Assembly (NCBI GenBank): GCA_947172415.1
Contig: OX359196.1
Span: 5,953,901 to 6,017,900, forward strand
Origin: Chondrosia reniformis
Lineage: Eukaryota > Porifera > Demospongiae > Chondrillida > Chondrillidae
Direction of reading: 5' to 3'
DNA length: 64,000 bases
The stretch's first letter is position 1, and every line of letters starts with the position of its first letter. Under the pieces are notes generated by a model that had not been told where the DNA came from, ran no database searches, and saw only the letters and a program-made list of their open reading frames with translations. Position numbers and translations under genes: made by a program. Positions 1-15,057 of the stretch are shown piece after piece.

Positions 1-154
1 CAAGCTAGAAAGAAAAAAATGCTACATCAATCTTAATATCAAAATTGGAGTACAACATGGATATATAAAAGGATTAGCCTTGTAAGTTGCAAGTCTATAA
101 AATGAATGTTATCTGCAATATGCATGTACCCAGATTTACTGCAAAAGGACTTAC

Positions 155-3100
155 TGATGAATTAAACCCAAACAGGACAGAGTGCCATTGTTTGTCACTC
201 AGTGATTCAGCATTGTAGGCTACAGAAGTCACATCTGTGCCTCCTCTAGAAAGTGAGAGTAGTAACTTTCCACTGACCACTTCTAGGGTAAGCTTATCTG
301 AATCTTCTCTGTCATATCGCCCAAACAACAGGAGCAAACCATTATTTTCATTAGTAGCAAATTCTAAGTAAACTGAAAGATTTACTTGACTATTAATGCT
401 TGAAAATATTCCATAACCTGGTCTCTCAATATTTCCTAGGATGACTTCGCATTTTGGCCCCTGGTGACCTTTAGGACAGGAACAGGTATAGCCAGGTCTC
501 TGCCTAATGCATTTGCCTCCATGTTGACATGGATTTGGAGAGCAAAAATTGATACACTTTGCTACTTCATCTTCTGTCACACAATCCTCTTCATCAGTAC
601 AATTTTGAAGGTCACACTTTGAAGGCTTGTTCTTGTCATAGATAAAGACACTGCAGTCTGCACCAGTATAGCCTTCAGGACAAGTACATTGATAGTTATC
701 ACCTGAAGGGGTACAAGAACCTCCATGTTTGCATGGATTCTGTGAGCAAGCAGTCACATGATCACTGCTAACTTCACAAATTTTTCCTGTTTTACCAAGA
801 GGACAGCTACACGTGAAACCAACATGACTATCTGTACAGGTACCACCATTACATTCAGTGAATTGACAGAACTGGCTTTCAGTTGGAATTGAGCAAAATC
901 TTCCTACAAAGTTAGTGCCACATTCACAATTTAAACCATCAGTATCTAGTCCACAAGTTGCTCCATTCATGCAGCCAAAGTCCCCACAAGCAGTGAGATT
1001 CACATTACATTTGTTGCCATCAAAGTCACTTCCAAGGGGACATTTACAATGGTATCCTTCATCAGAGTTTACACAGTGCATGGGATTGGGACATGGGCTG
1101 GAAATACACTCATCTAATGAACCTAATTCACAATCTCCACCTGAATATCCTGGCAAACACTCACAATCATAGTCCCAAACAGCAGTAGGAGAAACAATAT
1201 TTTCAGGCAATGACTGTGAGTGGTATAAAGGAAGTATGGTGGCTATGATATTGCGACACAAACCATTGCCTCCACAAGGCTCACCAACACAGGCATCTAG
1301 CAATTCAGTTACAATATTAAATCCTTCTTTAGCAAAATCATCTCTGTTGATATGAATGAGGTGTCTCAAGAGTTCTGGGTTGTTGAATTCACCATCTTGA
1401 AGTGGCTCCACTACAGATACATCTACTTCGTCTAGGAAACCATCAGGACCGGGTTGAACACTCAGAACTATGAGGTTCATTGAAGGCATTACTGCCGTAA
1501 AACCATTTATCATCCTCAAAAAGTTTTCTACTGTCATATCTCTGATTCTGATTGTTATACTGTTAGTAATGTGAGCCTTAGTAATGTAATCTACTACAAT
1601 CTTTACAGACGACAAAGCCCAAGTAGAAAACTCTGTGACATTAACTTCAAATGTATAGTGTCCAACTTTGGGATTGGCCTGAGATGAAATAGATCCATTA
1701 GTATGGAGCAAGAACTGGCCACTTGTTTCTGGTTTATGAATTGTGTAAGTGTGATCATTGACCAAATCGGGGTCATTACCATTGATGTAGCCGATAATGG
1801 ATGCTGGATGCACATCACCAAGGTGATAGATAGTGATATCAGTGTGGCCTCCAGAAGTTGGTCGATTGTCATTGACATCTTCAATTTCAACAGTTATAAA
1901 AGTGGTTCCCGTTAGAGAAGGCTCTCCATGATCTTCAGCTATGATGATAAGACGAAATTTTGGAGTAGTTTCTCTGTCAAATGATTTTGTTGAACTCAGT
2001 ATACCTGTAAATCGATCTAACTGGAAGCCATCATTATCGTTCCTATTTTGAATTTCAAATGTAATTGCATTTTGGTCTGTGACTGTGTCAATGTCAGTGG
2101 CTATAATGGTAGCAATGGTCATAGATGAAGGTCCATTTTCAGGTAAAATATATGTAGCATTAGGAGGTGAAAACCTTGGGGCCACATCATTAACATCTGT
2201 CAAGGTTACGTTGACCCTTCGTGTATCCGAGAGAGAGGATCCAGAGCTATCCTCTTCATTTTCAGCTCTGACCTCAAAAATATGGCTCCTTTTCATTTCA
2301 AAATCTAGCTGTTGAGCTATAGAAATCTCTCCAGTTTTACTGTTTATGGTAAACTGTGGAATGGAGGCTACGATTGAATAAATAATTGCTCCGGCAGCAC
2401 CCCCAGTATCTCTGTCCTGAGCCTCTACTTGAAGAATAATTGTTCCAACTGCTGTATTTTCTGGAATTATTTCCAAGTAGGCACTTCTTGTGAAGATGGG
2501 GCGGTTGTCGTTTTCATCTATAACAGTAATAAATAGTGTGGCTCTGGCACTTTTTGGTTCTGTTCCTCCGTCATAAGCAACTAAACTGAGATTGTATGTT
2601 TGCACTGATTCAAAGTCTAGTTTAGAATTTATTCTTATTATTCCAGAATGAGGATCCACGGTAAAGTCTTCTGCACCACTTTCAATAGCATAAAAAATGT
2701 CAGCATTAGATCCAATATCCTGATCTACGGCAACTACTGTAAGCACTTCTGACTCTACATCAGCAGTCTCTGACACTGGTACACTGTATGTCATATGCTC
2801 AAATGCTGGAGAATGATCATTTTGGTCCAATACTGTTATGGCCACTTCAGCAGTGCTGGATAAGGAGGGAGTTCCCTGGTCACTAGCACTAACCAAAATG
2901 GTGTAGTGATCCACTGTCTCACGGTCAAGGGGGCCAATTGTTACTATCAAGCCAGAAAAGGGATAAATGTAAAAGGGAAGTTCAGACACTGTTGAGACAT
3001 TATCTTCTGCTATCCTGCCACCAATTATTTCATACATGATCAATCCACCAAGTCCTGAATCAGGGTCAGAGGCTAATATCTTAATCACATTTGTGAGATT

Positions 3101-6100
3101 TTGTCTGTTTTCTGTCACATTTCCAGTTAACAGTGACTGGGAAAAGCTTGGAAATTCATCGTTGGTGTCATTGATGTTCACTCTCACTGGAACTAAGACT
3201 TCATGTTCACCATCACTAGCAACTACTTGAACCTCCAGACTTTGTGATGACTCATAGTCTGGCGAAATTCTGAAACTGACTTCACCAGAACTGGAATTGA
3301 TACTGAAATTAGCACTACTGGGTCCAGATAAAATGGAGTAAGAGATGTCGCCTATCTGGTCAACATCAGTGGCATGTACAGCTAATAAAGGAATGCCAAT
3401 AACAGCATTCTCCACAGCAACTACTGTGTAAAGGGACTTACTAAACACAGGTTGCACATCATTAACATCCAACACTGTCACAGTTAACTGAATAGTTGCT
3501 CTGTTTGTTCCATCATAAGCATCCACTGTGATATTATGAGTCTCTTGTGTCTCTCTATCAAGCAACTTGACCACTCTAACAGTTCCATCTTCCTCATCTA
3601 TTTGAAAGTTCTCTGATCCTTTAAGTGAATAAACTACCTGAGCATTCTCCTCAGAGTCCTTATCAGTAGCTGTGAGGATTACAATCTCATCGCCAATTTC
3701 AGCATCTTCGTTGATGGTGACTGTTTTAGTGGTGTTCATGAAAACAGGTGGGTTGTCATTGACATCTAGGATACGAACCTGTACTTGTAGAGTACCAGAA
3801 CTTTCCATTTGAGGTGTACCACCATCAAAAGCTCGGATTTCAAATATAAATATATCTCTTGTCTCCCTATCAATTGATGTAGTTGTAAGTATCTGGCCAT
3901 TCGCAGCGACCACAAACGGAACATCACCTGTCTCTATTTGATATCTGACAGTGCCATTTTCTCCAGCATCGCCATCTTGAGCTTCCACAAGTTCTTGTCC
4001 AACAGTGTAGCGTGTCACTGGAGTGTTAGGGGGCTCGTTTTCTCTTACTTGCGCTTGAAAAAATGATTCAGTAAAGAATGGAGCTTCATCATTAATATCA
4101 CCAACAGTGACTGTAACTGTAACAGAGTTTTTCAAAATTCTAAAATCTGATGTAATATACTCTGCTATAACTGAAAACACTTGCTCATCTGTGTCTTCTC
4201 TGTCTATATCCTTTTTTAAAGAAATTATACCAGAGTCCTGATCTATATCAAAGTTACTGTTTTTGGGGAAAACCCTATATCTTATACTGGCATCTGGTAG
4301 GTCTGGTAGGGTGGCAGATATTTGACCAACAGACATATCATTATTGTTCGGCTCTGTCACTGTAAAGGTATAGCTGCTTTGAGTAAATTCTGGTGACGTG
4401 TCAGCTTCATTAAGGATGTCAATAGTAAACAGCACAGAATTAGACATAGGAACAGCTCCACCATCTGTTGCTATTATGTAGAATGTGTATTTGTTCTGGC
4501 TTTCAAAATTGGGTGTGGCTCTAGTTTTAATCTCACCTGAAGGCTCAATGAAAAAGGGGAATTGATTTCTGTCTAAAGGAGCAGGTTGTGTGATTGTTCC
4601 TAAAGTATATGTCACAGTCCCATTGCTCCCTTGGTCACTGTCCACTGCCCTGACAGTGGCTACAACAGCTCCCACAGAAACACTCTCACTAACCTGTGCA
4701 GAATATTCAACACTACCATCAAACACAGGGGCATTGTCATTCTCATCAAGAACTAATACTCTCACAAGAGCATTACTAGTAAACCTTCCATCAGTCACAA
4801 AAACTCTAAACTCAATAACAGGTTCAACTTCCCTATTCAAAGATTGAGTAACAAAGATGGTGCCATCATTCGAATTGATTATAAATTGCACCAAGTCAGA
4901 TGGAAGTTTATACTCAAGGTTGTCAGTTATTCTGTCTTGGTCTGTTGCAGATACTTGAAGTATTGAATGAATACCAATAATATTCTCAGTTATGTTAACC
5001 TCATACACGTCGTCTGTAAAGACAGGCGGGTTATCATTGATATCAGTGACAAAGATCAGAACAGCAGCATTACTTGTAAAGTTGCCATCGGTAGCACCAA
5101 CAGTGATGTTGTACTGAGTTAACAATAACCCAGGTCCACCGAGATTTAGTCTGATATCACCACTTTGTCGGTCGATACTGAAGATTGGACTACCAGATGA
5201 AATGAAATAGGTCACAGCGTCACCATCAGCATCACTAGCTGACACTGTTCCTACTATACTACCATGATGAGCCGTCTCCTGTACTGAGAATAGAAAGGGA
5301 TTACTGAGAAATGATGGGGGGTTATCATTGACATTGATTACAGAGAGTCTAACAGTTGTTGAACCAGTGAGGCTGGGAATGCCACTGTCAACAGCTTCTA
5401 TAATGAACTCGTATATAGGAAAGCTTTCATAGTCAATGTTGTCTATAAGGATGATCTGGCCTGTGTCTGAATCAATATCAAAGATACTTTTGTGCTGTGA
5501 GTTCATTGACAGTGAGTAACTAAGTTGGGAGTTAGGTGTGCTTGGTGCATCTAAATCAGAAGCTGTGACAGTAGTCACTTGGGTTCCAAGTTTAGCATCT
5601 TCGCTACCAGGAATAGGATAAAGACTGGAGGAGAAAATTGGAGGGTTATCATTGTAGTCAAGCACGTTGATAGTCAAAGTTGTAAATCCAGAAGAGCCTT
5701 CATCTAGTGTGGGATCTGAAGCCTTAATTGTTAGGATAAATTTAGACTGCATTTCATAGTCTAATTCCCTTGCTACTGTTACCTCCCCAGTATAAAAATC
5801 CACATTAAACTGGATAATGTCCCCACCTGTTTCTGCAGTATAAGTTACAAATCCACCCTGTGAGCGTACAGTTGCTGCTACTGTTGTAACATAGGCACCT
5901 ATCAGAGCATTTTCAGGTACTGAAGCTCTATAGCTGGTATTGTCAAAACGGGGAGCTCTCGAATCAACTATACTTACATTTACAAAGGTTGTACTCATGA
6001 GTGCAGGAGTTCCGTGATCAGAGGCTTCTATTGTGAGACTAATTGTACGTCCAGGAGGAAGATCAGTCAAGCCATTTGCTACAGTAATCTCGCCACTGAT

Positions 6101-9100
6101 GCTGTTGATGGAAAAATGGTCAAAATTTCCACTTGTAAGTCTGTACAATATTCGTCCTCCTTCACCTAAATCACTATCTTCTGCTGTAACCCTTATTACA
6201 TGTTCTCCACTGGTAACATCATTGGTAAGGAATACAATGTATGGTTCATTGAGAAACTGAGGAGTATTATCATTCACATCTATTACAGTTACCATAATAA
6301 ATAGGTCGGCTATAATACTAGAATCTGATTGGTGTTTTGCCTGAATAGCCAGCTGGTATTGATCAATTGATTCATGATCCAGACTTTCTTGAAGACGTAC
6401 TGCTCCAGTTACAGAGTTGACAATAAAGGGTGATCCTACTGTTGTTATACTATACCCTACGACACTTCCACTGATCCCAGGATGAACCAAATTAGGACGC
6501 AGAAGAACAGTTGAGAGCTCCTCACTTTCTAGGACACTCAGAGTATCAATGGAAGGATCAAAGTAAAAATTGGATAAGGGACAGTTCCTGACAGTAATTT
6601 TGACAAATGTTGTAGCAGATAATTGTGGTACTCCATTATCAAATGCTCTTACTTCTAGCATATTAAAAGGTTGTGGATTGTAGGTGCTAGTAAGTCTTAT
6701 AACACCCGAAGAATCAATTCCAAAGTTCCCTGCCTCATTTCCATTTCTAATTTCAAAATCAACCACACCACCATCTCCTGGATCCAAGTCCGCAGCATAT
6801 ACTTTTGTCACTTTTGTGTTGAGCAAAGTGGGTGTCAAAAGTACAGAAGAATAATTGTTCTGACTGAAGACTGGATTTTCATCATTTGCGTCAGTAATGT
6901 CTAGATGAACATGATGGATAGACAGTTGCATAGGAGATCCCACATCGCTGGCTGCAATGAAAAAATCAAATTGTTTTTTGCCTCTATCAAAATCTACTCC
7001 CGTTAGGAGAGTGATGCTTCCAGATGTAGAAATATCAAAGACTTCAGAAGCTTCATTGGACAGTATGACTACAGTATCCACAGCACCACTGCCACCACCA
7101 GCATCTGGATCTGTGAAGGAGAGGGTTGCTATCTGAGACAATGCTAATGAAGCTTCTGAGAAATTCATTGCAAAGTGCTTTCCATCCAGCGGCATTGGAG
7201 GGTTGTCATTCACATCTGATACAATTACTGTGAAACTGACAGAATTTGAGACTTTTGGATTTTTAAAGTAATGCACAGCAGCTGTCAGGGAATACAGTTC
7301 ATTTTGTTCTCTATCCAATTCACTTGTAGTCCAAACTAACCCAGTTTTCTGATCAATCCAAAAGTGTCCCTCCTCATTTCCGCTCACCAGCCTGTAATAC
7401 AAGGTAGCCTTGGTGTCTACAGATAGTGATGTAACATAAGTATTGAAAGGAAGGTTTTCCTTAATTGTGACTGAGTTTGGATTAAGGATAGATGGAGGGC
7501 TTGAGTAATCAGGCAGCACATGTATAAGAACAGTAACCATGGTGTTCAGACTGACAGTGCTTCTATCAGCTGCTATAACAGTCAGGTTGTAGACTGGTTG
7601 CTGGGCAAAGTTTAGTGCTTGTATTGTAGACAGACTTCCTGTTATTCTGCCTATGCTAAACACTTTGTTACTTTGTTGTAGACTATAATCTATAGTTCCA
7701 TTGCTACCCAGATCAAGATCATATCCTGGCACACTGAAGATGTAACTGCCAGGTGGGGTACTTTCACTAACAGTGATACTGAACATGTCCTCTGTAAAGG
7801 ATGGAACAAAATTGTTGATATCAGTAACATTAATTTCAATTCTGCAATAATTTATCAATGATGGAGAACCCCTATCGCTAGCCCTAATAGTTACTGTGAA
7901 GCCCGGGTTCTCCTCTCTATTCAGATCTCCTTTCAGAACTAAGTTCTTTGATGATATCTGAAATAGACCATCTGGAGATGTAGTATCTACAATTTGTAAA
8001 TCCACTTCAGAATTACTGTTTAAATCTAAATCTGAAATGTCAACATTATCAACAACGGAATCAAGTGATGCATCTTCTGGAATTTCAAATCTGTAAATGC
8101 TTTGTGAGAAGATGGGTCTGACATCATTGACATCAGCTATATCAACTGTTAATGCATACAGGGCAGTGTTTTGACCATCCCAGGCCTCTATCCTTAAGAG
8201 AAACTGTGAAACAAGCTCTCGATCTAGTAGCTTAGCAACAAAGATGTCACCTGTGTTAGGATGGATGGCAAAGTATTTCAATGCAGTATCAGTAGGTGTG
8301 GAAGAATCCAAGAGGCGGTACACTAAAATACCACTGTCTGAATCACTGGCTGTGGCCGTTGCTACAATATCACCAATGGCTTTGTCTTCTGTAACTGAAA
8401 TGTCATCTGAAGTTGATGTAAATTGAGGATCTTCAGCAAATCCACTTGGTGAAATTACTTGAATAGTAACATTTGAATTTGTTGTAAATCCATTATTGTC
8501 GTTTGCTATAATTCCAACTGCATAAGTCCCTTCAACCAAACTGACTGAAGTAGAGTATATTTCCCCATTTGAGGAGACAGAAAATTGAGCACTGGGCGGA
8601 GATTCACTCTCAATTGTAACTCTACCAAAATTATCTGGATCATCTAAATCACCTGCAACTACCTTAACAACTGGTCTGGACATGGGATGGCTGGTAAAAA
8701 CTGAAATTGAGTATGGGCTGGGATAAAATACAGGCCTGTGATTATTTTTATCAACTACTGAGACTAGGACTAGTGTGTGACTGAAGTAGGTTGGGAAATC
8801 TTCAGAATGTGCAGAAACTTCAAGCTGATACTGTTTGGCTAGATTTCTGTTTATCGAAGCAGAAGCAACAGTTAGGACTCCAGAAGATGAGTTGAGATTG
8901 AACACATTGGTTTCGGAGATCAGAGAGTAGATGATGCTGGAATGATATCTGTCTTCTATAACAGTAACAACACCAACAAATGTGTCCAAAGATGTTAATT
9001 CCTCAACTGAAAAAGAGTAGACTGGAGAGGTAAACTTTGGCAAGAGAGGAGATGAAGACACACTTATAAGAACTTGCATAAAGGTTGATAGAGGAATAGC

Positions 9101-12100
9101 TGACTGATCTGTTATTTGGAGATTTAAAATGAACAAACTCTCTGGTGTTGCCAGCTTTCTTAAAAGATAGAGATCTCCATTAGAGCTATCAATTCTAAAA
9201 TAAGGAATACCAGATCCACCAGTGATGCCATAGTTAACGGCATCTCCATTTTTGTCAGTTGTTGGGAAGGTGGCAATAACATAATCAACTGATGTGTTTC
9301 CTAAAATAGATATACTAGTTGGAGTTTGAGGAAATTGTGGTGGCAGTGTGTTGGTTCTGGTGTCCAACACGTGGATGAATATGGTAGTCTCTGCTGATTT
9401 AAAGGGAGCAGCCATATTGGTTGCTTGAACCTTAAACGAGTCGAATGGGACAGAACTGTAATCCAACACTTGTTTCAAATATAAAAATCCAGAATTGGGA
9501 TGAATTCCCCACAGAGATGCATTACTTTGCATGGAAATGGTGTAGCTAACAGCTGCATTATATCCTTCATCGTTATCAGTTGCCTTGACAGCAAAGAATG
9601 GAGAGTTGATAGGATGGTCATCTGAGACATTTATTACATACTGTTCTTCAAGAATAGGAGGCTCATCATTTTCATCAGAAACAGTGATATGCAATATTGC
9701 AGTAGCTGTTCTTCCTGGTGTTCCAGAATCTGCAGCAGTTACCTCTAAGTAATATTCTGAGGTATCTTCTCTGTCGAGCATCACACTGCTGGTGACAGCC
9801 CCAGTATTATCAATGACAAAATGGCTGCTTAACAAGGAATAGGTCAGAGAATTGCCTTCCCTATCTAGGTCATAGGCACTCACAGTTCCTACAAAAGTGC
9901 CTGGGTCTAAGTTCTCGGGAATTGAGTGATGAAATATCAATGAGGAAAACTGTGGAATGTGATCATTCACATTCAGTATCTGAATTACTACAGTTAGTGA
10001 AGAAGCAGAAGTAGAGATACCCCTCTCAATCGCTTCTATCTCCAGTTGATATAATGTGTTTCCAGTCTCATAGTCCAAATCCTTGACAACCACAAGGTCA
10101 CCTGACAGGCCATTGAGAGCAAAGACTCCATCCTCATTTCCTGACATAATTGAGTAGTATATATCTGAGTTAACAGGTGAATCTTCATCTTCTGCTTCCA
10201 CTTTGTGAACTATTTGACCTCTTGGTGTATTTTCTTTGATTCTGATTGTTCTGGAACTTGGATTAAACCTGGGAGGATTATCATTAACATCAATCACTTG
10301 AATTGAGATTTCAACAGTACTTGTCACAGAAATTGGACTGTCAAATGGAGGATTACCAGCTACAACTGTTAGGTTATAGAGATCCATACTTTCTCTATCT
10401 AGTGTAACTAATTCTGAGATATAAATATCTCCGGTTTCAGAGTTAATTGTAAAGTGACTATCACTGTTACCCTTCAAAATATCATATGCAATCACTCCAG
10501 GGTCACCATTGTCTTCATCTTCTGCCTTCACTGAGATAACATGCGTCAATGGAGGCGAGTCTTCCTCTATTCCAACAAGATTGACTTCAGATAGAAAGAG
10601 TGGAGGCTCGTTAACTGGAGTCACAGTGAAAAGGACTGACGCTGGATTAGATTGTGGATTTTCACTAGTGTCATACACCAAAATATCTAAATTATAGTTC
10701 CTTGGGCCATTGTCATAATCAAGCTCCTTACTTAGATGAATAGCACCTCCTGTTTCAGATATTCTGAATCGATTTCCAATGTTTCCATTCAGGATACAGT
10801 AGGATAGTCTTCCGTGGATACCTACATCTAAATCTGAAGCTGAAACACTGGTTAGGAGAGTACCAGGTGCTGTGTCTTCTTGAACTGAAAGCATCATCTG
10901 CTGGCCAGTATCCGGGATAGCATTAGTAAGATCCAGTAAGACTATTCTCAGGGTTGTCTCTGAACTCAGAGAGGGCTTATTTGAATCAGTTGCTACAATA
11001 CCAATAGTCGTCTCTGATGTTGAAGGGAGTTGTGCTACTTGGATAATTCCTGTTTCAGCATCAATGGAGAAATGAGAGTTTGAGGTCGTAAAGGAATAAG
11101 TGGTTATTGCATTTATTCCTTTATCCTTATCAATAGCTTTAGCTTTGAAAACTACTGTTCCCACAGGAGAGTTGCTATAGATTTCTATACTGTAGTTAGG
11201 ACTGTCAAACTTAGGTGCATGGTTATTGATATCCGTAATTAGTACAGTAATTGAACACCTAAAAAAATTACTGCTATATCTTGCCAAGATGGTGAGGAAA
11301 AGCGACTGCCTCACTTCCAAATCAAAGATTGAGGAAAAGCCATTTCTAATGTGTACCTCATTAGTACCAAAGAAGAAGAATGGAGCAGAATATTCTGTTG
11401 TTTCAAGAGTGTAAGACAAAGGGATACCCTTAAAACTCTCGTCTAGTGTCAAATGTTGAGCACTGCCAATAGATTGTTCTGGAACATACCATGTGTATTG
11501 ACAAACATAGTCTTCGATTGGTTGAGTAAGGGAAGCTCCACTGAAGGAATATCTTGGTTCATAGATGGTAATCTCTAGTAACTGATGGGCAACTAGCTCT
11601 GGGTGTCCAGAAATAGAAGCTGTAACATTAAGAGAATAAACTGAAGGAGAAGCTCCCAAGGGATTCATAAGGGTCAGTTTGCCATTCTCCTGATTAATGG
11701 CAAAGAGAGATGGTAAAGTATCTGAAGCGTATCTTGCAGAATTAACTTCAGTTGAAGCAGTGAACTGATAGATTGTAGCACCAACTTGTAAATTACGTGG
11801 TATTAAAACCTGGTCAGTTTGTGTAGAAAATGTAGGAGCTGTTGGTTCTGGTTCGGTCACTGTCACCCTCAAAGTTACTGATGAAGATAGAGATGTCTGT
11901 GTTCTGTCACGAGCTACTATATTGAAACTATAAAGGATGCCCTCTGCCAGTGAGCCAGTTACATATAAATCACCTTTAGCTGTGTCCAGAAGGAACGCTC
12001 CAGTGACAGCTCCACTGTATGTAACAAGCCCATTAAAGCCAGCATCTCTGTGAGTGACTGCCACTGAGCCTACCAGAGAACCAATCTCTGTATTCTTTGG

Positions 12101-14473
12101 TACCTGAAATGGAAGACTGCTAACTGTTCCGTAACTTATACTGGTATCTTTTACATCCACCACTATCACCCGTAAAGTAACTGTATTACTGTCTTCTGAA
12201 GTGATTATACTCAAGTTATAGTTGGATTGCATCTCGCGATCCAGCACAGACCCAGGTGATGTTGATACCTGGCCTGTAGTGCTGTTAATGACAAAATGAC
12301 CGTGATTGTTTCCAGATGTAATTTTAAATTTCACTCTTGCCCCTCCTTCATCAGCATCAGACAGTGATAATCGGGGACAAAATTGCTGATTACCAACCCC
12401 TTCCTTGAGGAAACAAGGGCATCCTATTTCGTCTATAACTGGAGGATTATCGTCAGCATCAGTGAGGGTTATTCTGATGTGCGCCTCAGAAAAGAGTGCA
12501 AAGGGATAGCCATAATCGGAAGCTCTAACAGTTACGTCAATCACTCTAAATTTTTCATAGTCAAGTGATCTGTTTCCGGAAGCATATAATTCTCCAGTAA
12601 AACTATTTATTCTCACTACATTAGGGCTGGCCTGTACAATTGAGTAAGAGATTCTGCCATTGCAGCCATCATCATTATCAACAGCTGCAAATGTATAAAT
12701 TGGATCATTGGGGCTGAAATTCTCAGCAATAATCAAGCTTACTTCAGGAGTAAAGCTGCGGACAGGTGGGGCTTCTAGTGGTGTTGGATTTGTGAATACT
12801 GGAGGAGCTGCATTAAAACTGAGAGTAGTTATTGTAAGAGAGGCTGAGGTAGCTAAACCTCTGCCATCTTCATCAGTGGCTACCATAATCAAGGTTGTTG
12901 AAGACGTCCCAAAAGGTACTTCCTTTCTGGTGAAGATGGAGCCAGTTAGAGGATCAATCTTGAACAGAGGGGAAGGGCTGCTTAAAGCAAAGGTCACATT
13001 TACATTCATTCCGAGGTCTTTATCTGTTACTATGGGAATAAAGATTGCTACATTTTCAGGAGTGCCTTCATACACGTAGACTTCATAAGAGGTTTCAGAA
13101 AATTCAGGTGGATTGTCATTAATGTCAGTCAACATGATGAATATATCAGTTGTATTGTCAAACCTCCCATCTTGATCGTATGTTATAGTGACTACCAAAG
13201 CAATTTCACTGCTGTATTTCTCTCTGCTAATATCTCCATTTATTATCAATTGATATAAGAAATTACTTCTTGAAGGGGGTTGTCCCTCAAATAAAGCAAA
13301 TAGGTTGCTAGCAAAGCCATCCAGATTAAGAAGTGGCAATAAGGTAGAATTTATTTCAATATCTATTAAACTTGTGCCACTTGGCAAATGTTCAGTAACA
13401 GTAATGTTAGTGCTGCTAAAGGTAACTGTAGGCAAGCTTGCAGCTGAGTCAACAACCTGCACTGTTACAGAGGTCTTGGCCGAGAGGGGAGGGCTGCCGT
13501 CATCATAAGCAACAATTATTAATGTTATGGTTTCGTCCTCAAGAGATAGTAGGGAGGTTGAGACAATAAGTTCACCAGTAACAGACTCAACCCGAAAGTA
13601 TTCATTTGCCTCCTTCAAACGATATCTAACAAAATTATTCACACCATCCCCATCTGTTGCTGTGACATTGCCAAGTTTAGTTCCAATGGCAGCTGTATTA
13701 TCAACAGAAAATTCTCTGTCATCAGTAGTGAATTCAGGTTGGTACTCATTCACATCTAATACAGTGACAATAACAGTAGTAGTATCATTGTATGAAGCAT
13801 CTAATGGATGGGAAGCTACCACAGTCAAGTGGTAAGTATCCATGGTCTCCACATCCAGGGCAACCGTGGTAATGATAGTTGGGATTGACATACAGTGAAT
13901 TGTCTCTGTAACAATATCAAATTTATCTGTTTCTGACGTCAAATGGTAGAGTAAAGGTGTGAATTTTCCATCAGATGCACTAACTGCCACAAAGCCCTCT
14001 AACATACTAACAGCTGCATTAGTACTGTTTTCAAGGACACTCCCATAGTACTCTCCTCTGATGTATGTTACTTCAGTGGGGTTGGAATAAATATTTATTG
14101 TTACTATTTCTGCAAAATCCACATTGTTGCGTTCATAAACAATTACACATCCATAGGCTTGTACACCAACTAAATTCTCCTCATTAATGCAAAAAGGAGG
14201 ACCCTTTAATAAATTTTGAGGGAGGGGCCCTAGGGAAATAAATTTACCAGATTGTATTCCAAAGGTATTATTTGGGCAGGTTTTGGGTACCAATTGTGAT
14301 GAAATGCTATAATCAATTGAATGTCGACTTCCACCAAGAATAACTGGGAGATTTAGAAGTACATTTCCTTCTGAGAGAGAAGACACATGCCTACTTACGG
14401 AAATAGCAAAAACTCTGTTTTGCGAATTGTGTGAAAAAGCCAGTAACACCAGTGTGAACAATATGTATATCAT
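155..14473 (-). CDS. Fat-like giant cadherin, 5' part (3' end beyond window)
   Basis: Single exon of 14.3 kb starting with an ATG at 14473 and a hydrophobic signal peptide (about residues 1-23). The extracellular chain holds about 39 tandem cadherin repeats, counted from recurring linker motifs such as DxNDNxP and LDRE/LDYE. They are followed near residues 4300-4385 by a region like the one that follows the last cadherin repeat in Fat proteins (ends in ILSVQP-like VLSVQPG), then about seven EGF modules (4390-4680) with CxCxxGYxGxxC spacing, then a LamG domain cut at residue 4773. A splice donor GTAAGT starts at 154, so the open frame below that is intron. Membrane segment and tail must lie outside the window. 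Fat proteins are cell-surface adhesion and planar-polarity receptors; order EC-EGF-LamG fits Fat rather than Dachsous, which lacks EGF and LamG. Several repeats have degenerate calcium motifs. The family call is fairly sure, the exact orthology is not. Confidence 0.9.
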
Positions 14474-14675
14474 TTTGTCAAGTTAGGATCTTTATCACTT
14501 CTGCTTCCCATTTAAGAGAACTAAGTATTATTTCCAAACATTAAATGCAACCTGGGAAAACAAAAACAAACAAAAATAAACAAAAACATCCATTAAGTAC
14601 ATACTGAAAATCACTTTGTGAACGCAAATATGCAGATCTACATCACTTTCCTACATACTACATCCATTTAACAGT

Positions 14676-14840
14676 AAAAGGCCTATGGGAAACTAAACCT
14701 AGTGAGAGCTGTGGATGAGGATACAGGAGTCTTCTCGTCATGCTTCTCCTCCACTGGGCCAGACAGCTACTTCCGGGAATACCACCCTTCATCAGTGACC
14801 CTGGAAGTCTTTCTGAAAGTTCATTGAATCCTTAGATCCC
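14676..14840 (+). repeat. Dispersed short repeat, copy A (full-length type)
   Basis: About 165 bp that is clearly similar over its whole length to 36254-36423, with partial copies at 50560-50622 and 57348-57442. Shared blocks include AGGCCTAT near the start, CCACTGGGCCAGACA in the middle and AATCCTTAGATCC at the end. No open reading frame; looks like a SINE- or MITE-type non-autonomous element, but I see no A/B box and no clear target duplication. Confidence 0.75.
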
Positions 14841-15041
14841 CATATGTAAATATATCACCAAGTATTCACATTGGCACTTATATATTGTCATTTACATATC
14901 ACTTGCTATCAACCATATTCTGTATATAGCTTGTTATATGTTTGTACATATTTATATATCACATTTATTATAGTGTATATCACTACAGATACATTTACAA
15001 TTCCAAAATTTCAAGAAGGGAGGGGGCAAGATTTTCAAATG

Positions 15042-15057
15042 CCCCCCCCCCCCCCCC
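15042..15057 (+). repeat. Poly-C tract
   Basis: Run of 16 consecutive C following a purine-rich stretch. Simple sequence in intergenic DNA; its length may be unreliable in assembly. Confidence 0.9.

Noticed and set aside
95-154. C-terminal end of the Fat-like protein at 95
   Set aside because: The frame crosses a strong GTAAGT donor at 154-149 in the middle of a LamG domain; residues after it do not continue the domain.
12708-13835. Plus-strand open frames opposite the giant cadherin
   Set aside because: Antisense shadows with no splice continuation or recognisable domain; the minus strand has clear cadherin repeats throughout.
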